From: Planctomycetota bacterium
GTDB taxonomy: Bacteria > Planctomycetota > Planctomycetia > Gemmatales > Gemmataceae
Length of the DNA: 64,000 bases
Direction of reading: 5' to 3'
Assembly: GCA_016873225.1 (NCBI GenBank)
Contig: VGXS01000002.1
Coordinates: 124,001 to 188,000 of the forward strand
Each line of letters starts with the position of its first letter. The stretch's first letter is position 1. A program made the translations under genes and the position numbers. Under the pieces are notes generated by a model. That model saw only the letters and a program-made list of their open reading frames with translations. It was not told the DNA's origin and searched no databases. Of the stretch, positions 54,152 through 61,990 are shown in pieces.

Positions 54152-55309
54152 ATGCCAGTCAAACGGTGCTTTTACGAAGTCCTGAATGTCACCAAGAACG
54201 CGGATGACACCGCGATCAAGGCCTCCTACCGCAAGCTGGCCCTCGAATATCATCCAGACCGCAACCCGGGCGACGAGGCCGTCGCCGTCAAGTTTCGCGA
54301 GGTGCAGGAAGCTTTCGAAATCCTGAGGGATCCCGACAAGCGCCGCAGGTACGACCGCTACGGACACGCCGGCCTCTCCGATGGCATGGGCGGAGGCTCG
54401 GCCTCCGCCGGCGCCGAGGACATGATGAACGCCTTCGGCGACCTTTTCGGGTCGTTTTTCGGGGGCGGCGGCAACCGCAAGCAGGGTGGACGCGACCTCC
54501 GGCTCGACATGGCCCTCGACTTGGCCGAAGCCGCCCGTGGTGGCAGCAAAACCATCTCGGTCAACCGCAAGGAAGCCTGCGGAACATGCTCAGGATCAGG
54601 CGCCGCCCCCGGCACCCGTGTCGCCAAGTGCCGCACCTGCAATGGACAAGGAGTCATCCTGCAAGGCCAAGGATTCTTCCGTATCCAGAGGCCGTGCCAT
54701 GCCTGTGGCGGACGCGGTGAAACCATTCCCGACCCTTGCCGCAACTGCCGGGGATCCGGTCGCGTGGATGTGAAGCAGGACATCGAGGTGCGTTTCCCCG
54801 CGGGAATCGAGGATGGCATGCGCGGGCGGATCGCCGGTTACGGCGAGGCGGGGCCCGGCGGTGAAACCGGCGACCTTTATGTGTTTTACCAGGTCCTCCC
54901 CCATCCGTTTTTCCAGCGGGACGGTTCCGACCTGCACTGCGAGGTGCCCGTCACCTTCAGCCAGGCGGCCCTCGGCGGGGAGATCCCGGTTCCCACCCTT
55001 CTCAATGGTCCCACCCCCATTCGCCTTGAGCGGGGCCAGCAAACTGGCGAGGAGATCCGCCTTCCCGGGAAGGGGATGCCGAACCTGCAATCCAAGAGGC
55101 CGGGCGACCTGGTCGTTCATGTCCGCGTGGAAACACCGCGCAACCTGACGGCCCGGCAAGAGGAACTCTTCCGGGAACTGGCGGCCATCGAGGACAAGGA
55201 TGTTTCACCCCAGCGAAAATCGTTCCTTGACCGGATCAAGGACTTCTTCACGGGATCGGGCCATGAGGGGGCCCGGCAGACGGAGCAACCGGCTCCGGGA
55301 GGCAAGTGA
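54152..55309 (+). CDS. dnaJ: Chaperone DnaJ
   Basis: 385-residue Hsp40. The J domain carries the HPD motif (LEYHPDRNPGDE). A glycine-rich G/F stretch follows (DGMGGGSASAG; FFGGGGNRKQGG), then four CxxCxGxG zinc repeats (CGTCSGSG, CRTCNGQG, CHACGGRG, CRNCRGSG) and the C-terminal substrate domains. It would feed clients to DnaK, which is not in the window. The ATG at 54152 (MPVKRCFYEVLNV) was preferred to one at 54113, whose extra codons do not match the family. Its stop overlaps the grpE start (TGATG). Confidence 0.95.
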   Translation: MPVKRCFYEVLNVTKNADDTAIKASYRKLALEYHPDRNPGDEAVAVKFREVQEAFEILRDPDKRRRYDRYGHAGLSDGMGGGSASAGAEDMMNAFGDLFGSFFGGGGNRKQGGRDLRLDMALDLAEAARGGSKTISVNRKEACGTCSGSGAAPGTRVAKCRTCNGQGVILQGQGFFRIQRPCHACGGRGETIPDPCRNCRGSGRVDVKQDIEVRFPAGIEDGMRGRIAGYGEAGPGGETGDLYVFYQVLPHPFFQRDGSDLHCEVPVTFSQAALGGEIPVPTLLNGPTPIRLERGQQTGEEIRLPGKGMPNLQSKRPGDLVVHVRVETPRNLTARQEELFRELAAIEDKDVSPQRKSFLDRIKDFFTGSGHEGARQTEQPAPGGK

Positions 55310-55830
55310 TGGAAAACCCTGAGAACCAGCAGGCTCAAGCGGGCGCCGAATCCGCGCCGGACATGGCGGAACTCATCAGGCAACGCGACGAGTTTCGCGA
55401 CATGGTGAAGGGTGTCAGGGCGGAATTCGAGAATTACCAGAAGCGGCAGCAGCGCGAATTGGCCGCCGAACGCAAGTTCGCGCAGGGCCCCTTGGCCCTC
55501 GATCTTCTTCCCGCCATCGACAACCTCGACCGAGCCCTGGAATCCGCGAGAAAATCCGGCGACTCCGGCCCTCTGGCCACCGGAATCCAGATGGTGATCC
55601 AGCAAATGCTCGACCAACTCAAGCGCCACGGCATCGTTCGGATGGAGGCGAGGCACCAGCCTTACGACGCCGCGAAGCATGCCGCCGTCACGCAGATTCC
55701 GACGACGGAGCACCCTCCCATGACCGTCCTTGAAGTCTTGGAACCGGGATATATGCACCATGACAGGGTGTTGAGGCCGGCGTCGGTCGCCGTGGCCGTC
55801 GCGCCGCCTGTCGCCGCGGCCCAGGAGTGA
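55309..55830 (+). CDS. grpE: Nucleotide exchange factor GrpE
   Basis: 173-residue GrpE, which releases ADP from DnaK. The long N-terminal helix (RQRDEFRDMVKGVRAEFENY) is followed by the family core LALDLLPAIDNLDRALESAR and the C-terminal beta part (TVLEVLEPGYMHHDRVLRPA, like the usual GY..DRVLRPA). The ATG overlaps the dnaJ stop by one base, so they are translationally coupled. The tail is Ala/Val/Pro-rich. Confidence 0.93.
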   Translation: MENPENQQAQAGAESAPDMAELIRQRDEFRDMVKGVRAEFENYQKRQQRELAAERKFAQGPLALDLLPAIDNLDRALESARKSGDSGPLATGIQMVIQQMLDQLKRHGIVRMEARHQPYDAAKHAAVTQIPTTEHPPMTVLEVLEPGYMHHDRVLRPASVAVAVAPPVAAAQE

Positions 55831-55833
55831 GCC

Positions 55834-56133
55834 ATGCCCACCTACGAGTATGTGTGCGCCGCCTGCGGGCACCAGTTGGAGCAGTTCCAGACTTTCAGTG
55901 AGAAGCCGCTTACCATCTGCCCGAAGTGCAAGAAGAAAAAGTTGCAGAGGCAATTCGGAACCGGCGCGGCGATCCTGTTCAAGGGATCCGGGTTTTACGA
56001 GACCGACTATCGCAGCGAAGGCTACAAGTCGGCGGCCAAGGCCGACGCGAGTCCGCCCGCCGAATCGAAGCCGGAAACACCCAAGCCGGCCGAGGCAAAA
56101 CCGGCTTCGCCCAAGAAGGGAAGCAAGGACTGA
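55834..56133 (+). CDS. FmdB-family zinc ribbon protein
   Basis: 99-residue protein starting MPTYEYVCAACGHQLEQFQT with a second cysteine pair in CPKCKK, the standard zinc ribbon of the FmdB putative regulatory family. GSGFYETDYRS is the family motif after the ribbon. A Pro/Ala/Lys-rich tail of about 35 residues follows. It lies 3 bases after grpE and overlaps yacG by one base (TGATG), so it is part of the dnaJ-grpE unit. Its exact function is unknown. Confidence 0.9.
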   Translation: MPTYEYVCAACGHQLEQFQTFSEKPLTICPKCKKKKLQRQFGTGAAILFKGSGFYETDYRSEGYKSAAKADASPPAESKPETPKPAEAKPASPKKGSKD

Positions 56134-56342
56134 TGCCGGACGCGCCCCGGCCGGGACTCAAATGCCCCGTTTGCCACTCCGACATGCCGGGCCCCGCCGC
56201 CGAGTGGCCTTCCCTTCCATTCTGCTCCCCCCGTTGCAAGGTCATCGACCTCGGCAGGTGGCTCGGGGAAAAGTACCGCCTGCCCGGTTCAGGCAAGCCT
56301 GAACCGGCTGGACCCGACCATGGCGAGGAGCAAGGCTCCTGA
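56133..56342 (+). CDS. yacG: DNA gyrase inhibitor YacG-like zinc protein
   Basis: 69-residue protein with the YacG zinc site: CPVC (C-x2-C) and FCSPRC (C-x3-C), followed by the family segment KVIDLGRWLGEKYRLPG. In E. coli YacG binds GyrB and blocks gyrase; here the role is taken from homology. The ATG overlaps the stop of the FmdB-like gene by one base. Last gene of the dnaJ unit. Confidence 0.88.
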   Translation: MPDAPRPGLKCPVCHSDMPGPAAEWPSLPFCSPRCKVIDLGRWLGEKYRLPGSGKPEPAGPDHGEEQGS

Positions 56343-56372
56343 CACTACCTTGGGTATCAACTTCCTAGTTTC

Positions 56373-56732
56373 TCATTCCGCGAAGACCATCAACTCAAGT
56401 CCATCAATCCGCCTGGCCAAATTGACCAGGTGCCTGGTACCGTTACTCTCTTTCAAGTCGGCGTGAAACGCCAAAACCATCGACGGCCCGGTGGCGAGCA
56501 TCCGCTCGTTGAGCCCTTTCCAAGCCACTCGGCCATGCCTGGCCCTGTCAGCGGCATTCTTGGACATCGGTTCCACGACAAGCCCGAGAAGGCGGGCCAC
56601 CTTGCCAGCCAGCGCATCGGCACCCGGTGAATCGCCGTGAACGACGATCGTCCCGGGAGGAAGTTTCTCCAACTCGCGGCGAATGGCCGTCTCGTCGGTC
56701 CATCCGGTGGCTCCGGCTACAATCACGCGCAT
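56373..56732 (-). CDS. SLOG-domain protein (DUF2493/YspA-like)
   Basis: 119-residue Rossmann-like protein. MRVIVAGATGWTDETAIRRE and the HGDSPGADALAGKVARLLG segment match the nucleotide-binding start of the DUF2493 SLOG group (usual motif HGGARGAD). The rest follows the family pattern (NERMLATGPSMVLAFHADLK). SLOG proteins bind nucleotides or nucleotide-derived signals, but no ligand is known for this group. It is a lone gene converging with yacG and lies 21 bases downstream of the CotH-like gene. Confidence 0.8.
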   Translation of the reverse strand: MRVIVAGATGWTDETAIRRELEKLPPGTIVVHGDSPGADALAGKVARLLGLVVEPMSKNAADRARHGRVAWKGLNERMLATGPSMVLAFHADLKESNGTRHLVNLARRIDGLELMVFAE

Positions 56733-56753
56733 CCAACGCCCTCCAGTGCCGGG

Positions 56754-58286
56754 CTATTTCACCTTGAACAAGGACACGCTGGCGGGATCGAACTCCGCCT
56801 CGCCCTTCTGGCAGCGGAGTTCCAGCACCAGGGTCACCTGGGAAGGCGCCGCAACGGTGAACTCATGGGCGAGTTTGGTGGGTCCGGCCGTGCCGACGAG
56901 GGAGTTGGCGCGGGTTCCGCCCGAAATCCTGACGCCGGCGCCCGTGTAAGGCTCCTGGTTGCCGACCACTCCATTCACCTTGGCATTGGCCTCAAGCCGG
57001 TAGGTGCCGGGATCCAACTGGACGGCGCGGCGGAAACTGGCCACGCCGGCACCACCGAAGAACTTGTAGGCGACGGGCTTGCCCGCGGGCGCGGCGTCAA
57101 CCTTGAGCGCGCCCTGCTCGACCTTCCCCTCGAAGCCCGTCACCTTCCACGGAGTCCCCTGGGCGAACATCGGCGTCTCCGGAATGGCGGCCAGCAACTG
57201 TCCCACCCGGTTGGCCCGCTCGGCAAACCGCCTCTTGAGATCCTTGCCCTGGTTGGTCAGGTCGGCGCGGGGCTTCACGGCGGCAACCATGGCATCCACG
57301 CGGGCGTCGAACGCGGGAACATCATGCACCTTGGCGTGCAGCCTTCGCAGGATCGCCACATACCGCGCCCTCACCCCGGGGCACTCCAGCAGGCGGTTGA
57401 ACAGTCCGCCCCGGCCGGGAAACAACAAGAAGTTCGTGTCGCCCCACAACTGGTCCATGCCGGTGGGGAGGAAAATCAGGCGTCCCTGCTTTGCCGGATC
57501 AAAATAGAGCCTGTAGTTGTTGACATTGTTCGTGTAGCCGTCCCAATGAACGAGGAAACATTCGATGGCGGCGAACGAAAGGAATTGGTCGACATCAACC
57601 AGGGCGGAAAGCCTCTCCAGCCGCTTGGCGGCATCGGGTTCGCCCACCGCCGCCCACACCTTCTTGATGTCGGGCTGGTCGGTTCCCGATCCTTCGAGAA
57701 GTTTCTTGCCCCCGTCGAGGTCCTGGCAAAATCCGCCGTCGTAGAGGTTGCCCTTCGAGTCGCCGAATTGGCGCTTGAGCCAGGGCTTGTCGAATCCCTC
57801 GACAAGGACATACAGGCCAAGGTCCCTGCCGTTGAGCCTGAGGACAGCGTGCCTGGCCCGGCTGGCGGGAAGGCCGGCCTTGAGGAAAATCCATCGCCCC
57901 ATGCTCTCGTGCAGGTATCCGCCATCCTGGACGGAGTTGTTGAGGTGGAATTTGTCCATGCCATGGAACGCCTGCTTCTTGATGTACTTGTCCATGTTGA
58001 TGGTGATGGCGGGCCGGTCGTCGAAGCCGCGGAAACTGCCGGCGGCACCCTTGAGGTGAAAGCCGACCTCAAGCCCCTGGTTGGCGGCGAGCGGTTGGTT
58101 GGCCGGCAGCGCGCCCTCATGGATGCGCGCCCTGACATAGTTCCTGGGCTGGGCGTTGATCTGGTTGCGTTCATTCGGCCCGACCAGGATGTGGAGTTCG
58201 ACCAGGCCGGGCGCGTTCATGAAGGTGTCGGTGTCGGCGCCCATGGCAGAGCAGGTCGTCAGGAGAATGATCTGGCTGATGGTCAT
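56754..58286 (-). CDS. CotH-like protein kinase
   Basis: 510-residue protein with a weak N-terminal export signal (MTISQIILLTTCSAMGADTD). The CotH kinase fold is shown by LEVGFHLKGAAGSFRGF (with the Lys of the ATP site), GMDKFHLNNSVQDGGYLHES, LYVLVEGFDKPWLKRQFG, the catalytic-loop equivalent GYTNNVNNYRLYFDP and the metal-binding PTGMDQLWGD. CotH proteins phosphorylate other exported proteins, in Bacillus a spore-coat protein. The C-terminal 120 residues form a beta-rich domain (carbohydrate-binding-like; TYRLEANAKVNGV). The target is unknown; no partner is next to it. Confidence 0.85.
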   Translation of the reverse strand: MTISQIILLTTCSAMGADTDTFMNAPGLVELHILVGPNERNQINAQPRNYVRARIHEGALPANQPLAANQGLEVGFHLKGAAGSFRGFDDRPAITINMDKYIKKQAFHGMDKFHLNNSVQDGGYLHESMGRWIFLKAGLPASRARHAVLRLNGRDLGLYVLVEGFDKPWLKRQFGDSKGNLYDGGFCQDLDGGKKLLEGSGTDQPDIKKVWAAVGEPDAAKRLERLSALVDVDQFLSFAAIECFLVHWDGYTNNVNNYRLYFDPAKQGRLIFLPTGMDQLWGDTNFLLFPGRGGLFNRLLECPGVRARYVAILRRLHAKVHDVPAFDARVDAMVAAVKPRADLTNQGKDLKRRFAERANRVGQLLAAIPETPMFAQGTPWKVTGFEGKVEQGALKVDAAPAGKPVAYKFFGGAGVASFRRAVQLDPGTYRLEANAKVNGVVGNQEPYTGAGVRISGGTRANSLVGTAGPTKLAHEFTVAAPSQVTLVLELRCQKGEAEFDPASVSLFKVK

Positions 58287-58308
58287 GGCGGGTCCCTCGG
58301 GTTTTTTC

Positions 58309-59715
58309 CTAGCGCTTGCGCAGGAACGCGTTCATGGCATCGGGAGGGGCGTTCTTCAATTCGGGTGATTGCGGCGCCAGCCTGGCCGATGTCAAAACGA
58401 GTTTCTCGACAAGCCAGGCCTCCTTCCGATCGGCGCGGTCAGAAGGCGAGCTCAATTCTAGTTCCGCTGCGCCCACATACCGCGGAAGCATCATCAGCTT
58501 GACGGGAAAACGGACACGCGCCCGCCCCGCGGCAACCTCGATCGCGGGAAAAGTGGGGGTGGCGGGAATGGCGAACCACTGGAAGTCGGGCCCGAGGTAG
58601 TCGGGATCAAGCGCGGCCTTCAAGTAGGTCATGAAGTCCTCGCGGACCTCCGGAGAGGCCCAAAAGACAGGCGGCTTGGCCGTGACGAATCCGGAGCCAT
58701 CGGCGCCGTTGATTCCGCGCAGGAAACCAGCCATCGCTGCGTCGTCGGGCTTCACGCGGGGAATCCTCGAGCCCGGGACTGTGAGTGAATAGGCCCTCGG
58801 AAAATCGCGCTTGCGCGGATCCAATGACTCGCTGAATTCCAACGCGGCTCGCCTGGCCATGTCCACCCGCAGCATGTGGGCCTTGCCGGGACCCAGCAAC
58901 TCGGGAAGGTCGCGTCCCGAGGCGCTCGAGATGGCCTGCTGGCGGACCTGCCACTTCCTGATGGGAGCGAGGTTGTTGCTCATCGCCGCGTGGATGACCG
59001 CCGCTAGCCTGAATCGCGCCTCCGGGGTTTCGATGTCAAATTCGAGGGCCATTTCGTAGCCGTTGTCGACGAAGTTGGGTTCGGAGACCCGTCGGAGAAC
59101 CGCCACGGGCTTCGCCAATGAAAGATGGAGCAACTGCACGAGCGGCGAGTTGATGAAAGTCGAGTACGGCCCGAAGCCGGTGAGTTCACCGGGTTGGTTG
59201 TATTCGATCTCGAGCTTGGCGCGCGCGTCGGAGCGGTCTCCGTCAAGCGAAGGCCGGGAACCGGGCACCAGGGTGTAGACGAAGGCCGTGTCCAGGTCCT
59301 CGGGTTTCCGGTCGGCGATGAGGTCGAGCCACATGCGGGCGAACCCCTCGGCGCGCATCTGGATGGCCATCAGCGTGGCGCCGTGATAGGCCCCATAGAC
59401 CAGCATGCAGCCGAGCGAGGCCCAAAGACCGGCCCTGGCCAGCGTCCGCCCGGAAAGGGCCCCTTCGGCCGCTTCAATGCTCCTGAGCGAAATCCATCCA
59501 AAAATGAATCCGCCCAACGGGAGAAGCCCGATGGCCAGGTAGGAGGAGGGTAGGAGAAAGCTCACATCCCTCAGAAGTGCGACCGCGAACCCGAGGGCCA
59601 GGCCAACGGCCGTGAGGGCGCCCAACCCGAAGCTGGCGACGGCCAAGAGACTCAGCCTGCTGTATCCGGAGCCACCCGCCTCATCGCCGGGCGACGCCGC
59701 AAGGCCGTCGCTCAT
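58309..59715 (-). CDS. Membrane protein with large extracytoplasmic domain, unknown function
   Basis: 468-residue protein with three N-terminal membrane segments (LSLLAVASFGLGALTAVGLA; FLLPSSYLAIGLLPLGGFIF; ARAGLWASLGCMLVYGAYHG). The order hydrophobic-GWISLRSI-RTLARAGL resembles DUF4190-type modules of Planctomycetes. The remaining 340 residues are soluble, alpha/beta, and of no family I recognise. It starts 29 bases after the rpoZ stop and lies on the same strand as rpoZ and gmk, so it may be transcribed from the same unit. Confidence 0.6.
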   Translation of the reverse strand: MSDGLAASPGDEAGGSGYSRLSLLAVASFGLGALTAVGLALGFAVALLRDVSFLLPSSYLAIGLLPLGGFIFGWISLRSIEAAEGALSGRTLARAGLWASLGCMLVYGAYHGATLMAIQMRAEGFARMWLDLIADRKPEDLDTAFVYTLVPGSRPSLDGDRSDARAKLEIEYNQPGELTGFGPYSTFINSPLVQLLHLSLAKPVAVLRRVSEPNFVDNGYEMALEFDIETPEARFRLAAVIHAAMSNNLAPIRKWQVRQQAISSASGRDLPELLGPGKAHMLRVDMARRAALEFSESLDPRKRDFPRAYSLTVPGSRIPRVKPDDAAMAGFLRGINGADGSGFVTAKPPVFWASPEVREDFMTYLKAALDPDYLGPDFQWFAIPATPTFPAIEVAAGRARVRFPVKLMMLPRYVGAAELELSSPSDRADRKEAWLVEKLVLTSARLAPQSPELKNAPPDAMNAFLRKR

Positions 59716-59744
59716 GATTGTCCCGACTCCGGGGAAACAATGGG

Positions 59745-60026
59745 TCAGTCCGCGGAAAGGTCGCCGGAAATGTCACCCGCCATGGCCCGCCTGACGGCTT
59801 CCTGGGCCCCCAGCACGCTTTGCTTGGTTGCGGTGCTGGTGTCGAGCACGATCTTGCCCTGCTTGATTTCCTCAATGATGAGCCCGAGGCGATCGGGCCC
59901 GCGATAGTCGACCTGCGGCTTGGCGTTCCGCATGAGTTCGGCCATTCGCTTCTGGATGAGGGCCGAAAGCTTGAACCGGCCACCCACCTTGTCAATGATC
60001 GATTCTTCCTTCAGGTCGTCATGCAT
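59745..60026 (-). CDS. rpoZ: RNA polymerase omega subunit
   Basis: 93-residue omega subunit, which helps assemble RNA polymerase. KVGGRFKLSALIQKRMAELM matches the family core (VGNRFxLxxxxxxRAREL), followed by a variable acidic and alanine-rich end. It lies 38 bases after gmk, the usual gmk-rpoZ arrangement. The ATG at 60026 (MHDDLKEESIIDKVG) was chosen because the upstream in-frame codons to 60095 overlap gmk. Confidence 0.85.
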   Translation of the reverse strand: MHDDLKEESIIDKVGGRFKLSALIQKRMAELMRNAKPQVDYRGPDRLGLIIEEIKQGKIVLDTSTATKQSVLGAQEAVRRAMAGDISGDLSAD

Positions 60027-60064
60027 CGCGTCACCCTCCGGGCAAAAGCACATTGTAACCGAAC

Positions 60065-60643
60065 TCAGGCTTCCATGTGGAAGAACCTTTCCCAAATCAT
60101 GGCCAGTTTTTCGATGGCGGCTTCAAGTTCGCGGTTCTCCAGGATCTCGTCGTACTCACCCGACGCGGCCAATTCGCCCCGGGCATTGGCCAACCGGCGG
60201 GCGATCGCCTCCTCTGAATCCATGCCGCGCAGCCTGAGCCGCTTTTCCAGTTCGGGCAACGGCACGCTCACGAACACGGATGAGTCGACGGGCCTGCGGC
60301 CTCGCACCTTGCGGAATCCCTGGACATCGATGGCCAAAACGGTGGCCCGACCGTCGCGGGAGTTGTCTTCAACCGTGCGCACGAGCGTTCCGTAGAGGTG
60401 CCCATGAACCACGGCGTGCTCAAGGAACCCCCCCGCCTGAACTTCCGCCTCGAAGGCGGCGCGGTCGAGGAAGTGGTAATGAACCCCGGGAACCTCGCCT
60501 GCCCGGGGCGGCCGGGTGGTGGCGGAGACCGATTGCCTGATGGGCCACCCGGTCCGCTGGATCAGGCCTGTGAGGATCGTGGTCTTTCCGGCCCCGCTGG
60601 GGCCGGAAAGCACCATCAGCGGCGCCAGGCCGTCACTCCACAT
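60065..60643 (-). CDS. gmk: Guanylate kinase
   Basis: 192-residue enzyme making GDP from GMP and ATP. P-loop GPSGAGKTT, then [20 protein letters not shown] (the GMP-binding motif), and LAIDVQGFRKVRGRRP. Length is slightly short but complete. The ATG at 60643 overlaps the yicC stop by 11 bases. Order secG-yicC-gmk-rpoZ on the minus strand. Confidence 0.94.
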   Translation of the reverse strand: MWSDGLAPLMVLSGPSGAGKTTILTGLIQRTGWPIRQSVSATTRPPRAGEVPGVHYHFLDRAAFEAEVQAGGFLEHAVVHGHLYGTLVRTVEDNSRDGRATVLAIDVQGFRKVRGRRPVDSSVFVSVPLPELEKRLRLRGMDSEEAIARRLANARGELAASGEYDEILENRELEAAIEKLAMIWERFFHMEA

Positions 60644-61514
60644 TCTGCACCAGTTCCCGGACCTGTTCAAGGATGGACTTGATGTTCACCACCCTGCGCG
60701 CCACCTCGACATCAGCCGACTTGCTGCCCATGGTGTTGGTTTCGCGCAGCATTTCCTGAAGCAGGAAGTCGATCTTCCGGCCCGGGCAATCCTCGTCATC
60801 CAGAAGGGCCAGGAACTGGTCGAAGTGGCACTGGATGCGGACGAGTTCCTCGGCGATGTCCAGCCGTTCGGCCATGACGGCGACCTCGCGCACCAGGTCG
60901 GCCCGGGTTTCCGAGGCCGGGATGCCGGCCTGGGCGAGCGCCTGCCTCACCCGAAGGGTCAGCCTTTCGGCATGGGCCTCCACAATTTTCGGGGCGCGCT
61001 CGGCGATGACCGCGACCTCGGCCATGAGCCGGTCGCGGGCTTCCACGAATTCCCGGCGCATCGCGGCGCCCTCGCGCAGGCGCATGGCGGCGAGACTGGC
61101 CATGGCTTCCACCAGCACGGGTTCCAGCATGGCCCAATCGGCGGAACGGTCGGTGGGTTCGCCCGAATGGGTGGATGCGACGCCAGGCAGTTGCAAAATG
61201 GCGCCGAGGATTTCCGGCGGCACACTCGAAATCCTGGATTTCAACAGGCCGATGTAAGAATCGATTGCCGCAAGGTTCAGGCCCGCGACGGGCGATTCAC
61301 CCTCTTCTCGCCAATCGAGGTGAACGGTGAGGCTTCCGCGCTTGGCGAACCGGCGGGCCACCTTCTCCACCTCGGCCTCGCGGACCTGAAACCAGTCGGG
61401 GCCCCGAACCGCGACCTTGAGGTGACGATGGTTGACGGAACGGACTTCGATGGCGACGCGAATGGAAGGGAGTTCTTTCCTGGCCTCGCCATGGCCGGTC
61501 ATGCTGCGCAGCAT
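60633..61514 (-). CDS. yicC: YicC-family endoribonuclease-like protein
   Basis: 293-residue protein of the YicC/YloC group, reported in E. coli to act as an endoribonuclease. Start MLRSMTGHGEARKEL, then VEVRSVNHR-type IEVRSVNHRHLKVAVR, and the ending DFLLQEMLRETNTMGSKSAD with a helical tail are diagnostic. The start at 61514 is the family start; an in-frame ATG at 61553 would overlap secG. It overlaps gmk by 11 bases, a widely conserved neighbourhood. Confidence 0.92.
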   Translation of the reverse strand: MLRSMTGHGEARKELPSIRVAIEVRSVNHRHLKVAVRGPDWFQVREAEVEKVARRFAKRGSLTVHLDWREEGESPVAGLNLAAIDSYIGLLKSRISSVPPEILGAILQLPGVASTHSGEPTDRSADWAMLEPVLVEAMASLAAMRLREGAAMRREFVEARDRLMAEVAVIAERAPKIVEAHAERLTLRVRQALAQAGIPASETRADLVREVAVMAERLDIAEELVRIQCHFDQFLALLDDEDCPGRKIDFLLQEMLRETNTMGSKSADVEVARRVVNIKSILEQVRELVQNVE

Positions 61515-61524
61515 CGGATCAGCG

Positions 61525-61872
61525 TCACTTGGAGTCGGGGGCGGGGTCAACAAGTGGCGTGGGCGCGGAACTGGCGGGCTCGACGATCTCCTCCGACACC
61601 GGCTGGTTGCGGATCACCGTGCGGGGGACATAGGCCACGACGAACATCACCAGCAGAAGCCAAACGGCCGCCAGGCCGACGGTGTACCAGGTGAGTTGGT
61701 CGGCGCTGCGGCTGCCAAAGGCGCTTTGCCCGCCCGGGCCGCCGAAGGCACCGGCCAAGCCGCCGCCCTTGCCGCTCTGGATTAAGATGAAAAAGACCAG
61801 GATCACGCTGAGGAAAATGATGAGCGAGTTGAGGATGAAGGTGATCCAATCGGCCCAGAGAGGTGCGAACAT
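61525..61872 (-). CDS. secG: Preprotein translocase subunit SecG
   Basis: 115-residue membrane protein of the SecYEG channel. Two membrane helices ([20 protein letters not shown] and [20 protein letters not shown]) flank the family signature [14 protein letters not shown] with QSAFGSR. The C-terminus is Pro/Ala-rich. It is the first gene of the secG-yicC-gmk-rpoZ group and starts 47 bases from the divergent transglutaminase-like frame. Confidence 0.92.
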   Translation of the reverse strand: MFAPLWADWITFILNSLIIFLSVILVFFILIQSGKGGGLAGAFGGPGGQSAFGSRSADQLTWYTVGLAAVWLLLVMFVVAYVPRTVIRNQPVSEEIVEPASSAPTPLVDPAPDSK

Positions 61873-61990
61873 GGTTGGCCCCGTGATACCGTATCCAAAC
61901 GAAACCTTATCTTAGACAATGATGCCATGGCGCGAAAGGCTTGATCCAAGCCCGCATCGCCGAATTCCGACACCTCCGGAGCACGCAGAC

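Noticed and set aside
56637-58502. 621-codon open frame antisense to the CotH gene
   Set aside because: It spans the end of one gene, all of another and part of a third on the opposite strand, with no protein-like features.
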